DNA of 64,000 bases. Source: Pinus tabuliformis. Lineage: Eukaryota; Streptophyta; Pinopsida; Pinales; Pinaceae. Shown piece by piece: positions 36,001 through 45,962 of this stretch (within the stretch, counting starts at the first letter, position 1; each line of letters opens with the position of its first letter). The notes under the pieces are model-generated. The model did no database searches. It was not told the origin of the DNA and saw nothing but the letters and a program-made list of their open reading frames with translations. A program made the translations under genes and the position numbers. The stretch lies in the NCBI GenBank assembly GCA_031772625.1, contig CM062815.1:120164989-120228988 (forward strand). The letters run 5' to 3'.

Positions 36001-36801
36001 TGGATTGCCTTGTGCATCCACTCTCTTCATAGCAAAGTGAAATTTCTCATGTTGATAATACAAAATTAAGTGGTAGATGTAGGAGGTGTATCTAAACACC
36101 CTTTCTCTTGCCAAGTTCATCAATTGCTCATGTATTTTGTCAGATATGTAGGTGGCATAGTCATAGCAGATTGGAGGCTTGCCAGGGGAAAACATGAGCA
36201 TCATCACCAACACAGTTTCATCAACAAACTCAATTGAATTATAGCCCAGAATGGGACTGATCATGTCTACAAGGTCTCTGCCCAATTGGTTGAGGTAAAC
36301 ATGAGAAATGGGAGGGTACTTCACAGTGTCAGAGTCAATGTATAATTGATTTAGTTTGGTGACCTGAGCATCTGTCAATTTAGCTCCTTGCTTTATCAGA
36401 TCAGTCAGTGATAAAGGAACTAATTTCTTCTCAGTTTTGAAGTGCAACATCTCTCTGATGGCTTCAGGGGTGACATAGAAAATGACTGAGCCTGAAGGGT
36501 CAATCACAGCCCTCTGAGTGGCGTCGTAGCAGTCAGCACATAGGTGGATTAGGTCAGGGAACTGGTTGACCTGAGGGAGCTTGAAGATAGGGAGGAAAGA
36601 ATCCCAAATGCCCAATACATCTGTTCCAGTCTCGTGTTTAATCTTCAATTCGTTTAACAAGTGGATGTGGTACTTGCTGTGCATTAGCATTTCTTCTGAT
36701 ATCTGATAATCCAGGTCTGCTAATGGTTGCCATTCCAATTCTCTCTGAGGGGCATTTAATGGAGCAATGTTCAAGGCTACAGGAGCTACTGGTGCATCCA
36801 T
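33064..36801 (-). pseudogene. LTR-encoded large protein, 1245-codon frame with two stops (copy 1)
   Basis: One frame runs from ATG 36801 to the stop at 33064, interrupted only by TAG at 35857 and TAG at 35038. At both places the other LTR has CAG. The N-terminal 315 residues form a compact domain reminiscent of the plant mobile or plant-transposon protein domains often attached to retroelements (impression only). A Gln-rich stretch of roughly 60 residues and a basic Lys/Arg segment follow. The C-terminal 650 residues are Gln/Glu-rich with a strong predicted coiled coil (LKNEIQALEAQMAEL, then EIKALKEKIKELEKEL, residues about 360-440 of the last block). It reads in the same direction as gag-pol. 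The function is unknown. Confidence 0.8.
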
Positions 36802-37408
36802 GGTTACTTTAGGCTTCTGTTTGTATGCACTGGTGTTACTATGCAGAGCAACACAGAGGAGTATTTTTGCAATATAGAGGTGAATTGCAAGGAAGAGAGG
36901 GTAAATTGTAATAGCAGCAATTGGAATACTGCACAGAGGCTTACTAGAGCAAATGCTTGACCTTAAAACTCTCTTCAGGGTGAATTGGTGCGGCTTGGGT
37001 TCTTAGTTCACGAATGCGCGAACTAACTGTATGTTTTGTGAGAATTTGGCTAAACAAGGCTCTAAAGGTGAATTTCGACTTTACAATTGAAAATGGAGGC
37101 TAGCCACAGGGGATTTGCAGGCGAATTATAAGCTTGCCCACTCTTTTAACTTTGTTTCAGACAATTATGGACACAACCGAACGCAGGGGAGGTAAATTTG
37201 ATAAATACCTGGTGAATTGCTTGGCAAAGTTTGCAAATGCAGGTGGGATGGAAGCGCCGATGATCTCCTGGTTGATTTCAACTGGTTGGCGATGGATTTG
37301 GACGTAAAATGTATGCAGGGGGAGTAACAGTCTTTTTCGCAAAAGTAACGAAAAACATGAATTTTGGCCAAAATATAGACTTTTGGGTTATTTGGCGCCT
37401 TTTTTGGA

Positions 37409-37467
37409 TGACGTCAGCATGACGTCATCAGGTGGGGTCAAGGTCGGATGACGTCAGCATGACGTCA
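37409..37467. promoter_or_regulatory. Four TGACGTCA sites in the 3' LTR
   Basis: Perfect palindromes at 37409-37416, 37420-37427, 37449-37456 and 37460-37467, in two pairs with starts 11 bp apart. TGACGTCA is the core bound by plant TGA-class bZIP factors, and paired TGACG motifs resemble the as-1 element. They lie upstream, in element sense, of the LTR reading frame. Confidence 0.75.
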
Positions 37468-38497
37468 TCGAGGGACGTGGCGGCTTGAGAGTGGTCCGCG
37501 GGGATGATGAGGTGGCGGGCAGGTCAAAGCAGTGGCGGACGGGGGCACTGACGCGGCGGTGAGGTAGCAGTGACGTTGGCAACGCGGGTTCACAAAAACC
37601 GGAAACGGTAAGCGGTATAATATCGCACCGCTCTCTATACGGAAGTGGAATTGTCAGAGGGCGCTCCGATACGATTTGGGGGTGACGCGTGGCAGAGGCC
37701 TGACGTCACCCTCTGACAGATTTCGGAAGGTAACTTTTGGACGTCGGGCCCGGTCCGAAATGCATGAGAGCCGTCGGATGAAAAGGGCTAGATCCGACGG
37801 TCGACGGATCGTTAATTTGCTAGGTTAATACGGATGTGGGCGGGGTTTAAAATAATATATTTTTTGGAAGATGCGCCCGGCGGGAACCTTTGGAGTTTGG
37901 CAAATTTATATGGTTTCCAATGTATTTTTATAAAAATGCGCATAGCGCCCAAACTTTGGGTAAAATGAAAAAGTGGGTTTTCATGTGTGTTTGCAAATAA
38001 AGCGGGTTAGGGGTGAAAATGGGATTTTTTACAAGGTTCTTTTGGAAATGAAGGGGTTAATGGTTTAGATAACTTCTGAAGGGGAAAGAGGGGTTGGGTT
38101 TGGGTTCTTAAACTGACCGGATGTCAATTTAATCCCTGACAGTGAACATATGGCTATAATGCCAAGGGGAAAGGGATATTTATAGAATGCTTGGGGTTTA
38201 TACACCATAGTGTTTATAGTAATAGGGAAAGGGCAACATAGGGGATTTAGATACTAAGAAGTTAGGGGTTAATATGAATGGAAGAGGTGAATGAGGAGTG
38301 ATATCACTAAGTTTATATGAAAATAACTTAGCTTAGGGAGTAGATCAAAATGAAAAGAATTTTACACAAGAAATGTGGCTTCTTAAAGAAACAAGAACCA
38401 CCATAAAACTTTGATTCTCTTTCATAAACACAACTGATGAAGGGATGTTAGTAATGAATGTGAAAGGGGAGAAAAGGGAGTTAGTCATGCTCCTTTG

Positions 38498-38650
38498 TGT
38501 CAGGCCAGGGTAATTCCAGGATGAGCGGGAGAAAAAACTGATAATATTATTCATTAGCTAACTCATATTTATATACATAAATACAACGGATCAGTTCATC
38601 TTCTAGATGACTGTCCAGTTCACCCATCCATTTCGGATTAGGTGTCAACA
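38498..38650 (-). repeat. 3' LTR of copia D
   Basis: 153 bp, tgtcaggcc to gtgtcaaca. A C-run (ttcccccctt) directly inside gives the sense polypurine tract AAGGGGGGAA. Confidence 0.93.
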
Positions 38651-38658
38651 TTCCCCCC

Positions 38659-41600
38659 TTAATCTGAAGGGATGTTGGTGAGTCCAAGCATCGTTCTGAA
38701 TCTTTCAAGCTTTTCTCTTCCAAGTGCTTTGGTGAAGATGTCTGCAATTTGCTCGTTTGTGGAACAATGACGGAGATGGATTGTTTTGGCCTCAACATGA
38801 TGTCGGATCAGATGATATTTAGTATTGATGTGCTTAGTACGATCATGGAACTTTGGTTTCTTGGCCAACTTTATTGCAGATGTGTTATCAATCATGAGTG
38901 GAGTTGATTGTATTTGTTTTACCTGCAAATCTTCAAGAATTTTCCTGAGCCACACAATTTCTTTCGTTGCTTCAGCTACTGCCACATATTCTGCTTCTGT
39001 TGTGGAATCTGCTGGTACTGATTGTTTGCGTGATCTCCAGGAGACAGCTCCCGATCCAAGACTCATAGCATATCCTGAAGTAGATACCCCAGTTTCTTTG
39101 TCTCCATTGAAGTCTGAATCAGAGTATCCAATCAAGTTGAAGTCATCCACCTGTGTATACTTGATTCCAAGGTCTTGAGTTCCCTTCAAGTACCTTAGAA
39201 CTCTTTTTGCAGTAGACCAATGTCCCTCACAAGGTTTTTGCATAAACCTGGAGAGGATTCCAACAACAAATGAAATGTCTGGTCTGGTAGTAGTGAGGTA
39301 GATGAGACTTCCTACAAGCTGTCTATACTTTGTTGCATCCTCAAATTCCTTTCCTTCAATAGATGTGAGCTTCAAGTTTTGTTCCATTGGAGTAGAAAGG
39401 GGATTGCATTCTGTCATGCCAAATCTGTTTAACAAATCTCCAATGTATTTCTTTTGAGAAAGAAATATGGACTTTGGATGTTGGGTTACTTCAATGCCAA
39501 GATAGTAATGAACATAGCCCAAATCAGTCATTTCAAAAAATTTTCCTAATTCTTTCTTTATGGATGCAATATAGCTTTCATTGTTCCCTGTCATTAAAAG
39601 ATCATCTACATATACCACAAGATATACAACTGTTTTGCCAACTTTCTTGACAAATAAAGTTGCATCATCAAGATCAAAATGATTGAAGTTGAGTTTCAGA
39701 AGATGCTCAGTTAGTTTTTCATACCAGGCTCGTGGTGCTTGTTTGAGGCCATACAAGGACTTCACAAGTTTGCATACTTTATGTTCATATCCTTTCACAG
39801 CAAATCCTTCAGGCTGGGACATAAAAACATTCTCTTTTAGATCTCCATTCAAGAATGCAGTTTTTACATCCATTTGATGGACTTTCCAACCGTTCTGAGC
39901 AGATAGTGCAAAGAGTGTCCGGATGGTTGCCCATTTTGCTGTGGGGGAAAAAGTTTCCTCATAATCGACCCCTTCCTTCTGTGCAAAACCTTTTGCCACA
40001 AGCCTAGCTTTGTGCTTGTCAAGTGAGCCATCAGCTTTGTACTTGTTCTTGTAGACCCACTTGCAGCCAATTGGTTTGGTTCCAAATGGAGGATCAACCA
40101 GCTTCCAAGTGCCATTCTTTATGAGGGCATCATACTCCTTCTGCATCGCTTCTTTCCATTCATCATGAGAAGCAGCTTCTTTGAAGGAAGTTGGTTCAAA
40201 ATCTGTAGACAAGTTCAATTCACAATCATAAGTAACATCCATATCAACAGGTGAATTAGAGTTATCTACATCACTTCCATCTTGTCGGTTTGTATTTCTG
40301 GTTCCTGTTTTTCCAATTTCATCAGGATGAACACTTTCAAGTGTCTTTGTCAGCCATTTTGGGGGACCTTTCTGAGATGGTCCAGGCTGCTTTGTTGATT
40401 GAGTTGGGTCTGAATCAAGATTGAGTCTCCCAATTCTATCAATTACATCACTTAAAGCATCATCCGTTGTTAGAGTGTCATGCAGGGGAGATTGTTCTTC
40501 AGAAGAAGATTCCACATGTTGATCTAGTATAGGAATCCCCCCTTCAAGATGTGGAATCTGATTATCAAACTCTTGAAATGATTTCGGTTTTGTGAATCTA
40601 TCCAAGCAATCAAGTTGCCGCTCAACAACACTATCAGATTTGGATGATTCAAGAAAAATGACATCTCTAGATAAAACAAACTTTTTATTTACTTCATCAT
40701 AGAGGCGGTATGCTTTAGATGTGTTTGAATACCCCAGGAAGATACACTTACGACTTCTAGCACCAAGTTTGTTTCTATGTACCTTTGGTATTAAAGCATA
40801 ACAGGTGGAACCAAAAATCCTGAGATGTTTTACCGAAGGAACATGTCCATACCACAATTCATAAGGAGTCTTGTTTCTTATAGCACTAGATGGAAATCTA
40901 TTCTTTATATATGCAGCACATAGAACAGCATCAGCCCAAAACATTGTCTTTACATTTTTGAAGAAAAGCATGGATCGTACCATATTCAAAATTGTTATGT
41001 TCATTCTTTCAGCTACACCATTCTGTTGAGGATTATAAGGCACAGTTGTTTGATGTTTAATCCCATGTTGGCGAAGATAGTGTTCAAATTCATTTGATGT
41101 ATATTCTTTTCCATTATCAGTGCGAATAAACCCAATATGAGATTGTGCATCATTTTCAATCCACTTATGAAAATTCTTGAATGTTTGAAAAGCATCAGAT
41201 TTGTTCTTCAATAAGTAAACCCAACATATTCTGGTGTAATCATCAATAAATGTCATGATATATTTATTTCCATTTGCAGAAGGAACAGGCATTGGACCAC
41301 ATAAATCTGAATGAATAAGTTCAAGCTTCCTATGTGCTCTTGAATGTGAATCATGAAAAGACTGTTTGCTATGCTTTCCTAGAATGCAAGCATCACATTG
41401 TTTATGTTTTCTAGGAATTGTAGGCAAACCAGCAACACCATTTTTCTTCAACAAGCGGAGACTATCATAGTTTAAATGTCCAAATCTAGCATGCCATAAT
41501 AAACTTGATGGAAGTGTACCTTCTTCATGATGAGAAATATATGAAAAATGTTGTGCATGAGCAGAGGTTCCTTGCAGTTTAAGAAGTCTTTCTTCTTCTA

Positions 41601-42204
41601 TACCCCTCATGACAAGTGAGTGGTCAGATGCCTTTCTTACCTCAAGCTTTCCATTAAACATATGAATGGAGTGACCTTGCTGGCGGATGTGGACCAGGGA
41701 CAGCAAGTTTCTCTTCAGCTGTGGGAGATATAGAACATGGTCCAGAAGAAAGTCTGGAAGACCAGGCAGTTTAAGCCTGACTATGCCAAGCCCTGATGGC
41801 TTGATTTTTGACTGATCTGCAAAGTATACTGCTCCATCAACATTGTCAGTGAAATCTTCAAAAAAATATTTCCTATGAGTCATATGACAGGTTGCTCCTG
41901 AATCAAGCAACCAGTCATTTTTCGAAGAAGTAAGTGAAGCATTAAACAGATCTTCATTTACTCCAATGTTACATTGTGCCTCAATATAGTGAGCGGATTC
42001 AGGTGCTTTACCTTTGTCTGTGTCATCAGTTTTACCTTTCTGCTGATTTCTTCTCTGCTCAATCTTTTCCCATGGTAGCTTGCATGTAGAAGGATCATGA
42101 GATCCATTTCGTTTGCAGCGAATGCAATGTAAGTCTGCCTTTTCTGCTTGAGAATGTCTGCCCCCCCTGCCTCTGAAATATCTTTCTCTTTCTTTTGAAT
42201 GCAT
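38659..42204 (-). CDS. Copia D protease-integrase-RT-RNase H with gag remnant
   Basis: From the first ATG (42204) to the stop at 38659 the frame is open for 1181 codons; upstream it stays open only to about 42310, without an ATG. An Arg-rich gag tail and a zinc-knuckle variant (CIRCKRNGSHDPSTC, spacing CX2CX5HX4C, residues about 26-40) come first. Then protease DSGATCHMT (near 100), pre-integrase HARFGHLNY (near 240), integrase HSDLCG, RTDNGKEY and QQNGVAERMN (about 297, 361 and 397), RT YVDDLLMTG (near 868) and RNase H YSDSDFNGD, TEAEYVA and IDNTSAI (about 1031-1104). The UBN2-type gag domain is absent. The ATG sits one base after TTTTTGTTACAG, which looks like a splice acceptor. Confidence 0.93.
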   Translation of the reverse strand: MHSKERERYFRGRGGRHSQAEKADLHCIRCKRNGSHDPSTCKLPWEKIEQRRNQQKGKTDDTDKGKAPESAHYIEAQCNIGVNEDLFNASLTSSKNDWLLDSGATCHMTHRKYFFEDFTDNVDGAVYFADQSKIKPSGLGIVRLKLPGLPDFLLDHVLYLPQLKRNLLSLVHIRQQGHSIHMFNGKLEVRKASDHSLVMRGIEEERLLKLQGTSAHAQHFSYISHHEEGTLPSSLLWHARFGHLNYDSLRLLKKNGVAGLPTIPRKHKQCDACILGKHSKQSFHDSHSRAHRKLELIHSDLCGPMPVPSANGNKYIMTFIDDYTRICWVYLLKNKSDAFQTFKNFHKWIENDAQSHIGFIRTDNGKEYTSNEFEHYLRQHGIKHQTTVPYNPQQNGVAERMNITILNMVRSMLFFKNVKTMFWADAVLCAAYIKNRFPSSAIRNKTPYELWYGHVPSVKHLRIFGSTCYALIPKVHRNKLGARSRKCIFLGYSNTSKAYRLYDEVNKKFVLSRDVIFLESSKSDSVVERQLDCLDRFTKPKSFQEFDNQIPHLEGGIPILDQHVESSSEEQSPLHDTLTTDDALSDVIDRIGRLNLDSDPTQSTKQPGPSQKGPPKWLTKTLESVHPDEIGKTGTRNTNRQDGSDVDNSNSPVDMDVTYDCELNLSTDFEPTSFKEAASHDEWKEAMQKEYDALIKNGTWKLVDPPFGTKPIGCKWVYKNKYKADGSLDKHKARLVAKGFAQKEGVDYEETFSPTAKWATIRTLFALSAQNGWKVHQMDVKTAFLNGDLKENVFMSQPEGFAVKGYEHKVCKLVKSLYGLKQAPRAWYEKLTEHLLKLNFNHFDLDDATLFVKKVGKTVVYLVVYVDDLLMTGNNESYIASIKKELGKFFEMTDLGYVHYYLGIEVTQHPKSIFLSQKKYIGDLLNRFGMTECNPLSTPMEQNLKLTSIEGKEFEDATKYRQLVGSLIYLTTTRPDISFVVGILSRFMQKPCEGHWSTAKRVLRYLKGTQDLGIKYTQVDDFNLIGYSDSDFNGDKETGVSTSGYAMSLGSGAVSWRSRKQSVPADSTTEAEYVAVAEATKEIVWLRKILEDLQVKQIQSTPLMIDNTSAIKLAKKPKFHDRTKHINTKYHLIRHHVEAKTIHLRHCSTNEQIADIFTKALGREKLERFRTMLGLTNIPSD

Positions 42205-44098
42205 ACTGTAACAAAAATTATTTTTGCTGATAGAAAAATAATTTTGCTGATAAAAAGAACTTCTACTGATGTACAGTGAAACTATACTCAAAAAAGGGCA
42301 AATACTTTACTGTTTCTTCAAAGCCCTCCAAAGATCCTCACCATATTACATATGTAAAAACTCAAATGTTGGTTAATGTAACCACAGTGCACACATATAT
42401 ACAGCGTTAGTGCACATATAAAGCACCGCCACAGCAACAGTGTTAACTCAGCACCGCTATCTCAATAAAAGGAACACCGCATATAAAGTGATCAAAAAAT
42501 TTCAATGTATTGTAAATACACCAGCATGCAATCAACGCACATACAATCTCAGTTTAGCAGCAGAATCTATTACTGTAAACGCACTTGTTTTTCTACAAGT
42601 CCGAGAGGACTTCTCCACAGAACCGAATCACCACAGGATCAAAATCTGAAAGAGATCCTCTGCGCCATTCAACTGTTCTTGAACAAAAGCGACATCAATT
42701 CATTTACATGCACTCTACCCAATAACTATTTCTTCATAAAAAAAACGACTTCTCAAATTCTGCCAGCCTCAACTCGCAGATTCCATCACTCCACAAAATA
42801 CAAATTGCACAAAATGCAAACTGCGTCTCAAATACAAATTGCACAAAATGCAAACTGCGTCTCAAATAGTTGGTAAACTCAAATCTGTAGCATAGCTTGG
42901 CTCCTTAACAAACTGCGCCACTGTCTCACATTAAAAATCGTGCGGATGCAAAGAACGATGTATATACTAACTATATTTAATAAGAGTTTGTTAATGCACA
43001 CAGCATTGGCATTACAACGAACAAAACATTGATAAAGGTTTTCTACCTTCATTTATATGCTGATCAGCATAACTCCATATTAAGTAATCGGTTTCACCTT
43101 CAGAGTTCAACCCAAACTAAGCTTTCCAGATAGCAGGTAGCCTCCAGATTCGTCACAATGATTGATAATGCCAACCCTCGCGTGATCTCCACTCGGTGTA
43201 GCTTATACGACAGAAGCATAGACTCGGTGTTGGTATACTCTGTCACAATGGTCATGAGAGAGCATCCTAATGAGAATCGAATTATGATGGGAAGAAGTCT
43301 TTATCCCAAGCAATTTGAACGAGATGCAGATATTGGCGGTGCAGCAGTGGCCGCAAGGGGCTTTTATCAAAGTCTGAGGCCCACGGCTCAAGGGGCGCAG
43401 CAAGACACGGAACCCGGTGGCGTGATCGAACAAGCTGGGGCTAAAGAAGAGTCCGAGACGAAGTTGAATTGTTCAGAAAATGATGAAGTCGGGTCTCAAG
43501 CACAAGCTTCTGTTCAAGGCGATTTTGTCGAGAAGACAGAGATCAATATGGTTTACAGCAACGACATATCTCGGGACAAAAAACGGAATCATTAAGAGGC
43601 CGCAGCCAAAGCCAGGTTGTGGAGAAAGAACAGCCTTAAATTTATGGCATTGGAGGAGCGCAGGGGCGGTACAAGCTTTGGATTATCGGCGGAACATTTC
43701 ACCGCGTATCGGTCCAAGTTTCGACTGCGGTCATTCCCGGACTCCAAAGTTTGAACGTAGACCTATCCACAGACGGTGTTCTCAGAAATTCACAATAGTA
43801 GGACTGACAAAACAGGTGACCACGGAAATCAAATTTCTCATGACCGAGGACAATGGCACTCAGGCATAACCGATACATTCATGTATTCATGCGCAGAGAG
43901 GGGCAGCGTTGACAGTGTCAGACAAACGTTTATAAAAACAGTGCGCAGTCTCTGGCAGTCAGAGAGCGCAATACCGCCTTGAAAAACGCTTATAGTGCAG
44001 TCAGGGAATCGCTCAGGATGTCAGAGCAGAGCAGCGCTCAGGTATGAGCAGCTCTCAGAACAACAGGAGTTACAACTATTTCAGGGACTGGGACCTGT
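42205..44098. other. Unrelated sequence in the gag position of copia D
   Basis: Between primer site and coding block I find no gag domain on the minus strand. From about 43158 to 43595 the plus strand has a 145-codon frame, and after one TAA the same frame stays open for about 50 more codons rich in Arg, Lys and Ala. This part is more GC-rich than its surroundings. It may be captured host sequence lying antisense to the element, or simply an unusual leader. I recognise no family. Confidence 0.45.
42799..42866. repeat. Two perfect tandem copies of a 34-bp unit
   Basis: The unit begins tacaaattgcacaaaatgc and ends actgcgtctcaaa; copies lie at 42799-42832 and 42833-42866. Confidence 0.95.
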
Positions 44099-44110
44099 GC
44101 TCTGAAACCA
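44099..44110 (-). other. Primer-binding site of copia D
   Basis: Sense TGGTTTCAGAGC abuts the 5' LTR; one mismatch to the site used by copia A and C. Confidence 0.85.
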
Positions 44111-44263
44111 TGTCAGGCCAGGGTAACTCTAGGATGAGCGGGAGAAAAAACTGATAATATTATTCATTAGCTAACTCATATTTATATACATAAATACAAC
44201 AGATAAGTTCATCTTCTAGATGATTGTCCAGTTCACCCATCCGTTTCGGATTAGGTGTCAACA
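44111..44263 (-). repeat. 5' LTR of copia D
   Basis: 153 bp, matching 38498-38650 with six differences that I counted, followed by the target duplication ctttg. Confidence 0.93.
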
Positions 44264-44803
44264 CTTTGTTTTGCTGCAACATGATGGAGAAGAGGAGCTT
44301 CTCTATCCACTGATGTTCCTTTACGCTAGACCAGCAGAACTCACTTGAAAGTAATAACATTTCTGCAACCCCATCTACCTACCCATCTACTTGCCTAGAA
44401 TTTTTTGTTTCTTCATGGAGGGTGCACTTAGACTTGCAGACCCTTATGTGCCTTTTCTTTTCTTTTGGCTTTTTCTTTTGACTTTCTATCTAAGGCTACC
44501 CTTATTGCTTCCAAAGTCCCAGATTAAGCAGTTGGGAACCTTACTTCTCTACCTAGCTACTGGTCTGCCAAGATTAAACAGTTTGGACAGACTTCTTTCT
44601 CTATTCTACAACAAAAATTGAAACATGGCATGATCCAGATTAGGCTGTTGGACCATCCATCAAAATTGAGTCAACATAAAGCTTTTGTACACACCTTGTC
44701 TTCTCATGGAAATATGGGATCTTTGAATCACCAAAGCAGAGCATATTTGGAACTTTCTTTGCCAATCATGAAATATGAAACCTATTGGTATATGTAGCTA
44801 ACA

Positions 44804-45062
44804 GTGGCTCTACATGGGGATGGTTTTTCCTTTTGAAAGACCAAGAACAGCAGGTCAGAATGCCTTGGCCCTTGACTTCTTGTATCAAAACTTGGAGTAT
44901 TCCTCTTTGAAATCCCAAAATTGTGCTCTTCCCATCTTGGTAAATCTCTGAACTTATTTGCCTTTTGCTGATAACTAATAAAACTTGAGAAACTGCATTT
45001 TTACATGTTAACAGGAAGTAATATATACACCTGAATATGTACAAGGGAAACTTAGGCTGCAG
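44804..45062 (-). other. 3' noncoding segment of the Tat-like element
   Basis: Lies between the integrase stop and the 3' LTR. The usual purine run next to the LTR is absent: the sense strand there reads GTAGAGCCAC. The nearest purine-rich run, AAAAGGAAAAA, is about 20-30 bp further in. Confidence 0.6.
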
Positions 45063-45962
45063 TTATGGATAGTAGTCAAAATAGTGCTTCAACATCCTGC
45101 CATTTACAGGACCTTCATCCAAATCAGCTTCATCAAGACTTTTAAGGAAATAGGTATTATTTCCTTGCACTGCTTGAACAACAAATGGTCCTCTCCAAAG
45201 GGAATCAAATTTTCCATGTTTTCCTTTGTCTTCCCTTCTTGAATCCCACTTGAGGACTTTATCACCTATGTTGAAATCTTCTGCCTTAGTCCTTCTATCA
45301 AAAGCTTTCTTTAATTTTTCTTGTAAGACTTGAACTCTGCTATAAACTTGATCTCTAGTTTGCTGCAAACATATAATTTGATTTACCCTTCTTTGCACAT
45401 CATTTGGTTCAGCCTGGCTTTCTTGAAGAAGTTTCATGACAGGAACCCCTAGTGATGAAGGAAATTTGGCTTCTAATCCATAAACTAACTCATATGGGCT
45501 GATCCCAATTGATCTCTTGGTTGTTAGTCTATCTGCCCATAGGGCATTGACAAGCTTCTTATGCCAATTCTTCTTATTTTCTTCCAACACTTTCTTTATG
45601 ATGTTCACAAGGCTTTTATTTGATGATTCTGCTAGGCCATTTCCTTGGGGATAGTATGCAGTAGAATGGCCCAGGGTAATGTGAAATTTGTGGCAAAAAT
45701 TCACCATCTTCTTAGATCTAAAGGCATCAGCATTGTCTGTTATTATCTTATCAGGACAACCAAATCTAGAAAGAATATTGGTCTCCAGGAACTGAATGAT
45801 AGTGGAATCATTTGCTTGTCTGCATGGAACAGCTTCAATCCATTTAGTAAAGTAGTCTGTAGCTGTTAGAATCCATCTATGTTGGCCTGAAGATGAGGGA
45901 TGAATTTCTCCAATGAAATCCAAGCCCCATTGTTGAAAAGGTCTCTCTGTTGCAATAGGCCT
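45063..45962 (-). CDS. Tat-like integrase catalytic and C-terminal region
   Basis: Continues in the same frame as the RT block after the TAG at 45963. The catalytic triad counts as D23, D63 and E99 from the methionine of MDFIGEI, i.e. D-X39-D-X35-E, in ATDYFTKW, ITDNADAF and NGLAESSN. After the core come a basic segment (about 205-220) and a GPFVVQAV stretch typical of the gypsy integrase C-terminal domain. It inserts element DNA into chromosomes. The stop upstream cuts it from the rest of pol in this copy. Confidence 0.92.
   Translation of the reverse strand, partial: RPIATERPFQQWGLDFIGEIHPSSSGQHRWILTATDYFTKWIEAVPCRQANDSTIIQFLETNILSRFGCPDKIITDNADAFRSKKMVNFCHKFHITLGHSTAYYPQGNGLAESSNKSLVNIIKKVLEENKKNWHKKLVNALWADRLTTKRSIGISPYELVYGLEAKFPSSLGVPVMKLLQESQAEPNDVQRRVNQIICLQQTRDQVYSRVQVLQEKLKKAFDRRTKAEDFNIGDKVLKWDSRREDKGKHGKFDSLWRGPFVVQAVQGNNTYFLKSLDEADLDEGPVNGRMLKHYFDYYP

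Larger units (their letters stand above)
38498..44263 (-). mobile_element. Ty1/copia retrotransposon nested in the Tat-like LTR (element D)
   Basis: 5766 bp with short 153-bp LTRs (38498-38650 and 44111-44263) and target duplication ctttg (38493-38497 and 44264-44268). The empty site is visible in the other Tat LTR near 56410. The primer site TGGTTTCAGAGC (44099-44110) is one base off the usual copia site. Protease through RNase H is one uninterrupted frame, but the N-terminal gag domain is missing. The 1.9 kb where gag should be reads as unrelated sequence. I counted six LTR differences in 153 bp. Confidence 0.95.
31811..44803 (-). repeat. 3' LTR of the Tat-like element, split by copia D
   Basis: The segments 31811-38497 and 44269-44803 together match 51436-56950. 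This copy keeps about 1.7 kb (roughly 33067-34780) that the 5' LTR lacks, so it represents the fuller LTR of about 7.2 kb. Confidence 0.93.

Noticed and set aside
43203-43433. Minus-strand gag of copia D
   Set aside because: The translated frame has no gag, zinc-knuckle or copia motif and is probably the shadow of the plus-strand frame.
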